NCBI GenBank assembly: GCA_029862935.1
Contig: JAOTWK010000252.1
Coordinates: forward strand, 1 to 5,642
Reading direction: 5' to 3'
DNA from: Gemmatimonadota bacterium
GTDB lineage: Bacteria; Gemmatimonadota; Gemmatimonadetes; Gemmatimonadales; GWC2-71-9
Length of the DNA: 5,642 bases
Of this stretch, positions 1 through 5,642 are shown piece by piece. The position numbers were made by a program, and so were the translations under genes. Each line of letters starts with the position of its first letter. The first letter of the stretch is position 1. A model generated the notes under the pieces. It ran no database searches and had not been told where the DNA came from. It was given only the letters and a program-made list of their open reading frames with translations.

Positions 1-1
1 G

Positions 2-1111
2 GTTGAGGAAGCAAAAGGCCTCGAGACCACGCTTGAGACGGTCGATGGCATGCAGTTCGACCGCGGCTATCTGTCGCCGTACTTCGTGACGGATCCCGAG
101 AAGATGGAGGCGGCTCTGGAAGACGCCTACATCCTGATTCACGACAAGAAGATTTCAGCGATGAAGGATCTGCTTCCGGTCCTGGAGAAGGTCGCCCAGA
201 CTGGCAAGCCGATGCTCATCATAGCCGAGGACCTCGAGGGTGAGGCGTTGGCGACGCTGGTCGTGAACAAGCTGCGCGGCACGCTCAAGGTGTGCGCCGT
301 CAAGGCTCCTGGTTTTGGCGATCGGCGCAAGGCGATGTTGCAAGACATCGCCACCCTGACCGGTGCGCCGAGTGTCATTTCCGAGGAGTTGGGGTTCAAG
401 CTCGAGAACGCCGTACTGAACGATCTCGGCCGCGCAAAGCGGATCGTGATCGACAAAGACAACACGACGATCGTCGACGGTGCCGGTGAGGAAGACAAGA
501 TCAAGGGCCGCATTGGCGAGATCAAAGCGGCGATTGACAAGAGCACGTCTGACTACGACAGCGAGAAGTTGCAGGAGCGTCTGGCGAAGTTGGCCGGCGG
601 GGTCGCAGTCATCAGCGTGGGCGCGGCAACCGAGACCGAGATGAAGGAAAAGAAGGCGCGGGTCGAGGATGCGCTCCATGCCACGCGTGCGGCCGTGGAG
701 GAAGGCATCGTGCCCGGTGGAGGTGTTGCCTTCCTGCGGGCCCAGCTCACGCTCAACAAGATCAAGCTGGACGATCCCGATGAGCAGATCGGCGTCGACA
801 TCGTGCGCCGGGCGCTCGAAGAGCCGACTCGCATCATCGCGGCGAATGCGGGGGTCGAGGGCTCCATCGTCGTCGAGAAGATCCGCACCAAGAAGGACAA
901 GAACTTCGGCTACAACGCGCAGACCGACGAGTATGAGGATTTGGTCGAGGCTGGCGTGATCGATCCTACCAAGGTGACCCGGACGGCATTGCAGAACGCC
1001 GCCTCGGTCGCGAGCCTCCTGCTCACCACTGAATGCGTCGTGGTCGAGAAGAAGGAAGAAGAGAAGGCTCCGCCGATGCCGCCAGGTGGCGGAATGGGCG
1101 GAATGTACTAG
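2..1111 (+). CDS. groEL: Chaperonin GroEL (Hsp60), C-terminal two thirds, 5' end outside the window
   Basis: This is the 60 kDa subunit of the cytoplasmic GroEL/GroES ATP-driven protein-folding chamber. The reading frame is open from base 2, and 369 residues are visible before the TAG stop. Alignment from memory with E. coli GroEL places the first visible residue near position 177, so the N-terminal equatorial and intermediate parts are missing. The apical domain is present: [13 protein letters not shown] at residues 16-28 carries substrate- and GroES-contacting aromatics, followed by [20 protein letters not shown] and [16 protein letters not shown]. The catalytic aspartate equivalent to Asp398 is residue 223, in [10 protein letters not shown]. 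The cpn60 signature [12 protein letters not shown] spans residues 230-241. The equatorial motif [17 protein letters not shown] is intact. The tail is a short Glu/Lys-rich stretch, then GGGMGGMY. No frameshift or missing key residue is seen. groES, often just upstream, cannot be assessed. Identity is essentially certain. Confidence 0.98.
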   Translation, partial: VEEAKGLETTLETVDGMQFDRGYLSPYFVTDPEKMEAALEDAYILIHDKKISAMKDLLPVLEKVAQTGKPMLIIAEDLEGEALATLVVNKLRGTLKVCAVKAPGFGDRRKAMLQDIATLTGAPSVISEELGFKLENAVLNDLGRAKRIVIDKDNTTIVDGAGEEDKIKGRIGEIKAAIDKSTSDYDSEKLQERLAKLAGGVAVISVGAATETEMKEKKARVEDALHATRAAVEEGIVPGGGVAFLRAQLTLNKIKLDDPDEQIGVDIVRRALEEPTRIIAANAGVEGSIVVEKIRTKKDKNFGYNAQTDEYEDLVEAGVIDPTKVTRTALQNAASVASLLLTTECVVVEKKEEEKAPPMPPGGGMGGMY

Positions 1112-1136
1112 ACCGCTGACGCAGCACGCACAGCGG

Positions 1137-1180
1137 AACGTCAAAGCGCCCCGGGGGATTCCTCGGGGCGCTTTGACGTT
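1137..1180. terminator. Strong stem-loop, probable bidirectional terminator between convergent genes
   Basis: A perfect 17-bp inverted repeat (arms 1137-1153 and 1164-1180) encloses a 10-nt loop. G-C and G-T pairs inside the loop could extend the stem to 20 bp with a tetraloop. It lies 25 nt past the groEL stop and 29 nt past the end of the opposing lipoprotein gene. The stem core is GCGCCCC/GGGGCGC, flanked by AAA/TTT inside the arms. On the plus strand only a short T run (1179-1181) follows, so the U-tract is poor. Its placement between two converging genes suggests a shared terminator, possibly Rho-assisted or working by stem strength alone. Confidence 0.8.
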
Positions 1181-1209
1181 TCCGTAGGCGTGGCCGACGA
1201 CAGACGACT

Positions 1210-2304
1210 CTAATCATCCACCGTCACCGACCGCGTGATGGTCCGCGACCCGCCTGATCCCTCGAGGACCATGGTGATCCGCATGGTACCCGGCAGCGTT
1301 GATGGGAAGACAATGCCCCAACGCCAGGCGGAAACGGCGATCGTGGGGAGGCCGCCACCGATCGTGAGGGCACCAGAGATATCGACGCGGAAGTTCGGGG
1401 TACTCGATTGCAGGTCGAGCTCGCCGAACTCGAACTGAAAGGCACCCGAGAAGAAGAGCCCGTTGTCCTCACAGGCGTTCCAGTCGTTGACGATGAGCGG
1501 GAGTTGGTTTTGATCGAATATGACAGCCGACGTGCCGCAGTCGAGTTGGTGCGTGTGGTCGGGACGCAGTTCCGAGATCTCGTTAATCAAGAAGCCGGCA
1601 AACACCAACGCGCCGTGGTAGGCGAGACGGTCGAGGTCCGCGTCACTGAGCGTCGCGAGGCTTCGCGAGCCATTGGCAATTGTCTCGATGGTCATGCCGG
1701 ACGTATCGAACATGTCCTCGTACACGTTCGCATCTGCCACTTGTACGTCGAACGTCTCGACCGTCACGCTGGCGGCCACCGCACGGACATCGGCCTCGCC
1801 AGGACCGGACACGATTTCGAGCTCGCGCACGGCGAGTGTCTCGATCCGCACCACCCGCTCACCATCGATCGACACCGTGAATGATCCCTCGAGCCGGAAC
1901 GCCGTGAGACAGGTGACAGGGAATCCGTACTGGCAGAAGTCCTGGCGTTGGTTTGCCAAACCCGGCCCGACCCAATTCACGTCGCCCGAACCTTCGATCA
2001 CAATTCCGTTGCCTACATCACAACCACTGAACGTCACACCTCGACCAGTGTCGGTGTTGACGTAGTTGATCACCCCGCGCCGCACGCAGGGGAGGAAGTT
2101 GTCGAGGAAGCTTGCACCCTGCGACCCCTCGGCCACGGCAAACCCCACGAACGCCACGCGCGGAGCGAGGCGGGCGGCAAGCGATTGCGTGAGTGGCTCG
2201 AGAAGCGGTTCTCCGGGTCCTTCACCGCAACCCAAGAGGACACCGACACCTACAGTCGCCGCCCATCGAAACAGAACGCGCCGCATGGCGCTACGGCCGC
2301 GCAT
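1210..2304 (-). CDS. Unrecognised exported lipoprotein with duplicated cysteine-containing module
   Basis: I do not recognise the family. The 364-residue product starts with basic residues and a hydrophobic stretch ending in the lipobox LLGC (Cys26), which points to lipidation and anchoring in a membrane facing the periplasm or exterior. The rest is rich in beta-type sequence, with few charged helices except residues 220-245 (LSDADLDRLAYHGALVFAGF). Six cysteines remain after the lipidated one (73, 95, 124, 132, 256, 278), enough for three disulfides outside the cytoplasm. Residues about 70-147 and 253-318 look like two copies of one module: each has C-x21-C, an NG just after the second Cys, then an FR..(G)..T strand. 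I chose ATG 2304, which has a weak GGA nine bases upstream and overlaps the preceding gene by 14 nt. ATG 2286, giving a tidier 20-residue signal, is an equally credible start. It is the second gene of a minus-strand operon behind the DUF1028 gene. The reading frame is sure; the function is unknown. Confidence 0.85.
   Translation of the reverse strand: MRGRSAMRRVLFRWAATVGVGVLLGCGEGPGEPLLEPLTQSLAARLAPRVAFVGFAVAEGSQGASFLDNFLPCVRRGVINYVNTDTGRGVTFSGCDVGNGIVIEGSGDVNWVGPGLANQRQDFCQYGFPVTCLTAFRLEGSFTVSIDGERVVRIETLAVRELEIVSGPGEADVRAVAASVTVETFDVQVADANVYEDMFDTSGMTIETIANGSRSLATLSDADLDRLAYHGALVFAGFLINEISELRPDHTHQLDCGTSAVIFDQNQLPLIVNDWNACEDNGLFFSGAFQFEFGELDLQSSTPNFRVDISGALTIGGGLPTIAVSAWRWGIVFPSTLPGTMRITMVLEGSGGSRTITRSVTVDD
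1351..1548 (-). repeat. Protein-level repeat copy 2 in the lipoprotein (residues about 253-318)
   Basis: Cys256 and Cys278 have the same 22-residue spacing as in copy 1. They are followed by DNGLFFSGAFQF and then FRVDISGALTIGGG. The copy lacks the extra cysteine pair of copy 1 and is shorter between the NG turn and the final strand. Confidence 0.4.
1864..2097 (-). repeat. Protein-level repeat copy 1 in the lipoprotein (residues about 70-147)
   Basis: Cys73 and Cys95 are 22 residues apart. They are followed by GNGIVIEGSGDV and, after an inserted segment containing Cys124 and Cys132, by FRLEGSFTVSIDGE. This matches the pattern of copy 2. The similarity is visible only in the protein; the DNA is not obviously repeated, so any duplication is old. 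Confidence 0.4.
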
Positions 2305-3280
2305 CACGCAGAATCCGATCCAGCGTCGCCCGGTCAGCGCGCAACAACCCCGCTCCTGGTAGCCGCCCGAGCAACTCCATCCAGCTCGGGTCTTGGCGGA
2401 ACGATCGACGGAAGAGCGGAATCGCCTCGTCGACTCGGCCGAGATCCGCAAGCGTCACGGCAACCCAATAAATCAACTCGCCATTCGTTGCGGAATCCGG
2501 CAGCATCTCCGACGCCCGTCGATAGCTGGCAAGCGCCCCGTCGATGTCGCCCACCGTCAGAAGGTCATCACCCTCGGTCGCCGCACGATACGCTCGCGCC
2601 ACGCGCACAAGGCGCCTGAGCTCGCTCAGCGGGTCTGGGTGGTCCTCCACGCGAAGATCGAAGATGCGCTCCCATGTCGCGTCGTCTGCGTCACCGCTCA
2701 CCACCACGAGCGCGGCCGACTGCCTGCCTCGGATGTCACCGCCCGCAGCCTCGGCAGCATCGAGTGCGGCGAGCAGCCGATCGGCAAGATCGCCGGTTGC
2801 CGACTCAAAGGCTCGGGCCATGGCCGGCCAGACGGCGTCGTTGCGCATGAGGTTGGCCTGCACGGCATAGTGGCGGCCCACGATGTGTCCGGCTGCGGGG
2901 ATGTCACGCGAACCCGTGTGCGCCGCCACGCGGCCCTTCGCGTCGATCATCGCGACCTGGCGAACTTGGCTGTCCGGATCGGCCCGCAGCAGCGCGGCGA
3001 GTGCGTCTGGGGCAGGGACACCGGTCCGCATCATGTAGAGCCCACGCGGACCGTAAGCCGGCAGCACAAACGACTGGGTGGCAATGGCACCCACGCCCGG
3101 CTCCGCCCAGGTCACCAGGCTTCCGACACTGAACCAGTGCGACTGCACGGCCACACCGAGCTCTCCGGTCGCGGAATCCATAGCGACGATCGAGTAGGTG
3201 TGCACAGGGCGCCGCGTGACGGTCTCTTGGGCGGCAAGGGGTCCCACAACCAGCAGAAGGATCAATGGCACAGCGCGCAT
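2291..3280 (-). CDS. Exported DUF1028 (Ntn-hydrolase-like) protein with C-terminal TPR segment
   Basis: The 329-residue product has a Sec signal peptide (MRAVPLILLLVVGPLAAQ), so it probably works in the periplasm or outside the cell. Residues about 27-225 match the DUF1028 family, which adopts an Ntn-hydrolase-type fold and has no well-established substrate. Family hallmarks are HTYSIVAMD (27-35), GELGVAVQSHWFSVGS (39-54), WAEPGVGAIATQ (58-69), YGPRGL (76-81), GRVAAHTG (116-123), GGDIRGRQSAAL (180-191) and LRVEDHPDPLSELRRL (209-224). Residues about 228-300 form an alpha-helical TPR-like extension: GDIDGALASYRRASEMLPDS and GRVDEAIPLFRRSFRQDPSW are the clearest repeats. The ATG at 3280 follows a GAGGAA ribosome site with seven-base spacing, which supports this start. 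It is first in an operon with the overlapping lipoprotein gene. A hydrolase acting on amide or peptide-like bonds is plausible by fold only, and the reaction is unknown. Confidence 0.92.
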   Translation of the reverse strand: MRAVPLILLLVVGPLAAQETVTRRPVHTYSIVAMDSATGELGVAVQSHWFSVGSLVTWAEPGVGAIATQSFVLPAYGPRGLYMMRTGVPAPDALAALLRADPDSQVRQVAMIDAKGRVAAHTGSRDIPAAGHIVGRHYAVQANLMRNDAVWPAMARAFESATGDLADRLLAALDAAEAAGGDIRGRQSAALVVVSGDADDATWERIFDLRVEDHPDPLSELRRLVRVARAYRAATEGDDLLTVGDIDGALASYRRASEMLPDSATNGELIYWVAVTLADLGRVDEAIPLFRRSFRQDPSWMELLGRLPGAGLLRADRATLDRILRDARP

Positions 3281-3287
3281 CGTTCGG

Positions 3288-3293
3288 TTCCTC
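3288..3293 (-). promoter_or_regulatory. Ribosome binding site (GAGGAA) of the DUF1028 gene
   Basis: GAGGAA on the minus strand lies seven bases before the ATG at 3280. Its strength and spacing fix the start of the DUF1028 gene and place the hydrophobic signal peptide at the exact N-terminus. Confidence 0.75.
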
Positions 3294-3345
3294 GCGGGGT
3301 ATATTGGGCCGAGCGTTGACTTCGAAACTGAGAAGCCCTAGGAAT

Positions 3346-3351
3346 AAGGAG
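3346..3351 (+). promoter_or_regulatory. Ribosome binding site (AAGGAG) of the small secreted protein gene
   Basis: AAGGAG ends three bases before the ATG at 3355. The core is strong but the spacing is shorter than usual. It supports the start at 3355 over an in-frame ATG at 3265, which would add 30 residues in front of the signal peptide and overlap the divergent gene. Confidence 0.6.
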
Positions 3352-3354
3352 CCT

Positions 3355-3759
3355 ATGAACTTGCAGAACAAGGCCAGAGCGCTGTCCGTGGTATTGACCC
3401 TCACGGTATTGGGCGTGCCGACGGTCCACGCGCAGGCGCCGACCGATCTGTCCGGCACGTGGCAGGCGGAGACGCCAGATGGTCCGCAGACCGTCGTCGT
3501 TCGTTCTGACTCGTCCGCCAGCTTCGGCGAAGAGATGATCCGTTGGCGGATCGTCGCTGACACGGTCTTCCTGGTGCTGGGTGGCGAGTGGATTGGGTAC
3601 AACTTCAGGTTGCGCGGCAGGACACTCACGCTGTCCGGAGGGGACCTCGAGGAGCCCGTGGAACTCCAGCGAGTCGGTCCGCCAACCCCTCGGCCCGAGG
3701 GGGTTCCGGTCCCGCCGGATCCGAACTCGGGGCCGCCGGCCGTGTCGGGATCTCCCTGA
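3355..3759 (+). CDS. Small secreted lipocalin-like protein with proline-rich tail
   Basis: This 134-residue protein has a Sec signal peptide (residues 1-26, cleavage after TVHA), so it is predicted to be periplasmic or secreted without a lipid anchor. The mature part starts with DLSGTWQAETPDG (31-43), the LxGtW opening typical of small lipocalin-like beta-sandwich domains. Alternating strands follow: PQTVVVRSDSSASFGEE, RWRIVADTVFLVLGGEWIGY, NFRLRGRTLTLSGGDLEEPV and a closing ELQRV (103-107). The order 'W-x-(h)-x-DT-h-x-L ... LTLSGGDL ... L-x-RV' resembles single-domain members of this loose superfamily, which often bind small hydrophobic ligands, but the family is too generic to name a ligand. 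Residues 109-134 are a Pro/Gly-rich, probably disordered tail. There are no cysteines. It is the first gene of a likely two-gene plus-strand unit; the HEAT gene starts 16 nt after its stop. Exact function unknown. Confidence 0.85.
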   Translation: MNLQNKARALSVVLTLTVLGVPTVHAQAPTDLSGTWQAETPDGPQTVVVRSDSSASFGEEMIRWRIVADTVFLVLGGEWIGYNFRLRGRTLTLSGGDLEEPVELQRVGPPTPRPEGVPVPPDPNSGPPAVSGSP

Positions 3760-3775
3760 GCGAAACGGCGCTGAG

Positions 3776-5642
3776 TTGAGCGAAATCGACGCCACCGCCG
3801 CAGAGCCGAAAGAGCCATCACGCGCCGCACTGTCGCGCGAGCTTTCCGATTTTCTCATCGAGTTCTCCATTGCCCTCAATAAGCACGGGATGTACCCTGA
3901 CGGGCATCCGACGCTGGAACCCGCCGCGGAACGGGTGTTGAGCCGACTGGAACCACTGGTCGCCGCGAAAGGCATGCTGTCTCTGGGGGTCGCACGGAAT
4001 CAACTGGTCATCGAAGGCGTCGCCACGGATCCCTCCAATCCGGTGCTGAGTGAGCTCGGCACGAAGCTCCACCGGCACCATCTGGGTGCCATTACTTTTC
4101 GGCCCAACGTGACCCTCGACGAGTTGCGCAACGTGTTCCGCCTCGTTGCCGTCGATCCTGACCGTAGCGGGGAACCGCTGGGACTCGGCCCCGCTGACGC
4201 CCTCACGCAGTGGCCCCACATCGCGTTGCATTCGCTCTCGTACGGCCGCCTGGAAATGGTTGACGAGGTCGACGAAGAAGCGGAGGAGCGTCGGTTCGCC
4301 GACGACCGGGTCCGCGCGACGCAGCTCTGGCTGGGGCTCGCGCGCGCCGCCTTGGCCGCAGAGGAAGACGAGACCGCTGCGGCCGAAGACATCGATCAGG
4401 ATCCAACCAAGGTTGCACAAGCCATCCGCGAGCAGCCACGCACGGCCGCATACGATCAGGTAATCGTCGGCTACATGTTGCAGATCGCCGAAGAGCTGCG
4501 TGTGGGAGAGAGCAGGGAATCGGATGAGCTCCGGCGGCGCATGTCCAAGCTCATTGGATCGCTCGACCGTGACACGCTCGAGAGCCTTCTCACGATGGGC
4601 GGCGATCACGGCCAACGACGCCAGTTTCTCCTCAATGCTTCGCAGGGCATGGCTGCCAGTGCCGTGCTCGAGCTCGTGCGCGCTGCCGGCCGACAGGAAG
4701 AACAGGATGTTTCAAACTCCCTGCTGAGGGTGATGCAGAAGCTGGCGAAGCACGCCGAGACTGGGACTGGGCGTCGCCGAGCAGAGGCTGATCGTGCTCT
4801 CCGCGAACAGGTCACGGAGCTCGTAGCCGACTGGCACCTGCGAGATCCGAATCCTGGTGCGTACACCCAAGCGCTCGCTCGGATGTCCGAGGCCGAATCG
4901 GTGTTCTCCGTTTCACCCGAGCAGCGATTCAAGCCGGAGGCGCGCCGCATCGTGGAGATGGCGCTCGAGACAGACACCATGGGTGATGCGGTGACTCGTG
5001 CGGCGGAGTCCTTGGCGGACCAGGGCCAGCTCAAGTGGTTGTTGCAGACGCTCGAGAACTCCGCGACCTCGCGTGTACCCGACGCGTTGTGGCAGCGCCT
5101 TGCCACCCCCGAGATCGTTGCGGGGATCGTGTCCGAAGATCCCGTGGACACCGACCTCCTCGACATGCTGTTGCGTCGCGCGTCGGACGAAGTCACAGAT
5201 ACATTACTTGACGCCCTCACCGAATCCGAGTCCGCACGCACCCGTCGCATCCTGCTGGAACGACTCCCTGAAATGGGTCCGCAGGTAGGAAGCCGGGCGG
5301 GGGCTCGCCTCAGCGATGCGCGTTGGTATGTGCGTCGCAACATGTTGAAGCTCATCGGAGATCTGAAGCAGGTGCCCGACGGTATCGGACCCGAGGAGTA
5401 CATGAGGGATGACGATGCCCGAGTACGCATGGAAGCGCTGCGGATCCTCCTTGAACGGCGTGAGAGTCGGGAACAGGCAATTGGATCGGCGTTAGGTGAT
5501 ACGGACGATCACGTCGCGATCACCGCGCTGCGCGCGGCCCTGTCGGCGTGCCCACCTTCGGTGGTGCCGCGCGTTGCGTCGGTCGCCGTGTCGAGTCGCA
5601 GCGCCGAAGTTCGGCTGCTCGCTGTGCGCGTGTTGGGTGAGG
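3776..5642 (+). CDS. HEAT-repeat protein with N-terminal 'MYPDGHP' domain, 3' end outside the window
   Basis: The frame stays open from TTG 3776 to the window end (622 residues visible). There is no signal peptide, so it is probably cytoplasmic. Residues about 18-160 form a compact domain: helical LSDFLIEFSIALNKHGMYPDGHP (26-46 approx.), then strands MLSLGVARNQLVIEGV, then LGTKLHRHHLGAITFRP and a helix LDELRNVFRLVAV. From memory, this layout recurs at the N-terminus of HEAT and HD-type proteins in Gemmatimonadota and Deltaproteobacteria. Acidic linkers follow (about 162-178 and 194-209), then a long all-helical middle. Clear HEAT-type units lie near the end: SDARWYVRRNMLKLIGDL (513-530), DDDARVRMEALRILLERR (544 on), DTDDHVAITALRAAL (575-589) and SRSAEVRLLAVRVLGE (607-622), each with the D/R-V-R...AL..L pattern. 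No ATG or GTG lies nearby upstream in frame, and the first internal ATG (residue 39) would break the N-domain, so TTG is the best start despite a weak ribosome site. HEAT solenoids are protein-binding scaffolds; the partner is unknown. Confidence 0.88.
   Translation, partial: MSEIDATAAEPKEPSRAALSRELSDFLIEFSIALNKHGMYPDGHPTLEPAAERVLSRLEPLVAAKGMLSLGVARNQLVIEGVATDPSNPVLSELGTKLHRHHLGAITFRPNVTLDELRNVFRLVAVDPDRSGEPLGLGPADALTQWPHIALHSLSYGRLEMVDEVDEEAEERRFADDRVRATQLWLGLARAALAAEEDETAAAEDIDQDPTKVAQAIREQPRTAAYDQVIVGYMLQIAEELRVGESRESDELRRRMSKLIGSLDRDTLESLLTMGGDHGQRRQFLLNASQGMAASAVLELVRAAGRQEEQDVSNSLLRVMQKLAKHAETGTGRRRAEADRALREQVTELVADWHLRDPNPGAYTQALARMSEAESVFSVSPEQRFKPEARRIVEMALETDTMGDAVTRAAESLADQGQLKWLLQTLENSATSRVPDALWQRLATPEIVAGIVSEDPVDTDLLDMLLRRASDEVTDTLLDALTESESARTRRILLERLPEMGPQVGSRAGARLSDARWYVRRNMLKLIGDLKQVPDGIGPEEYMRDDDARVRMEALRILLERRESREQAIGSALGDTDDHVAITALRAALSACPPSVVPRVASVAVSSRSAEVRLLAVRVLGE

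Larger units (their letters stand above)
3281..3354. promoter_or_regulatory. Divergent intergenic region, probable back-to-back promoters
   Basis: These 74 bases separate two genes pointing away from each other, so promoters for both should lie here or extend into the coding ends. The most A/T-rich spot is TATATT at 3300-3305, a near-consensus -10 on the plus strand but without a convincing -35 at 16-18 bp. TTGACT at 3316-3321 resembles a -35, but only the poor TAGGAA (3339-3344) sits at the right distance and would leave almost no leader. The exact promoters cannot be assigned by eye. Confidence 0.35.

Noticed and set aside
155..1144. Long open frame (329 codons) on the minus strand opposite groEL
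   Set aside because: It is the antisense shadow of a clear groEL frame in GC-rich DNA. Its translation is Arg/Leu/Asp-rich with no recognisable domain, and it would run through the terminator stem.
1408..3319. Several plus-strand open frames across the lipoprotein and DUF1028 genes
   Set aside because: The translations are Arg/His/Pro-rich with no domain. The minus-strand frames carry a signal peptide, a lipobox and DUF1028 motifs.
3316..3344. TTGACT...TAGGAA as a sigma-70 promoter for the small secreted protein
   Set aside because: The -10 match is poor (3 of 6), and the predicted transcript would start within a few bases of the ATG, cutting off the ribosome site.
3265..3354. Upstream ATG at 3265 as the start of the small secreted protein
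   Set aside because: It would put about 30 charged residues before the signal peptide and overlap the start of the divergent gene. AAGGAG just before ATG 3355 supports the later start.
2904..3975. Minus-strand open frames spanning the divergent region and the small secreted gene
   Set aside because: They would cross two well-supported genes in the wrong frame or strand and have no ribosome site or recognisable domain.
3818..5430. Two long minus-strand open frames opposite the HEAT gene
   Set aside because: They are antisense shadows. Their translations are low-complexity (Ser/Arg-rich) and lack motifs, while the plus strand gives a continuous protein with HEAT repeats.
1..5642. Search for a defence, mobile or CRISPR-type system
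   Set aside because: No transposase, integrase, nuclease, toxin-antitoxin pair, direct-repeat array or terminal inverted repeats were seen. Composition looks even across the window and the genes look like ordinary chromosomal content.

Overview
This is a 5.6 kb, GC-rich bacterial chromosomal segment with five protein-coding genes packed almost end to end. Two of them are cut by the window edges. There are no RNA genes, mobile elements or CRISPR arrays, and no gap longer than about 100 bases. My best guess for the source is Gemmatimonadota or a nearby high-GC Gram-negative lineage. The reasons are the group I GroEL ending in GGGMGGMY, exported proteins with typical Sec and lipoprotein signals (implying an outer-membrane cell plan), and a HEAT-repeat protein with an N-terminal 'MYPDGHP' domain of a style I associate with that phylum. 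This placement is an inference from remembered family resemblance, not from a search.

Layout. Positions 2-1111 (+) hold the last two thirds of groEL. A strong, nearly perfect stem-loop at 1137-1180 follows in the convergent gap and probably ends transcription from both sides. Positions 1210-2304 (-) encode an unrecognised lipoprotein with an apparent internal duplication. It overlaps by 14 nt the end of a DUF1028 (Ntn-hydrolase-like) exported protein with a C-terminal TPR segment, encoded at 2291-3280 (-). These two genes form a minus-strand operon read 3280 to 1210. A 74-bp divergent region (3281-3354) separates it from a plus-strand pair. The first of that pair is a small secreted lipocalin-like protein (3355-3759). 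After a 16-nt gap comes a large HEAT-repeat protein (3776 to beyond the window end) that begins with TTG.

How the genes fit together. GroEL is housekeeping. The four other genes look like a conserved-hypothetical neighbourhood. Three products are exported (one lipid-anchored, two with Sec signals), and one is a probable cytoplasmic scaffold. No catalytic pathway links them visibly. I found no evidence of a defence system, a mobile element or a wholly new system. The most interesting items are the duplicated cysteine-spaced module in the lipoprotein, the DUF1028-TPR plus lipoprotein operon, and the composite N-terminal domain/HEAT architecture.
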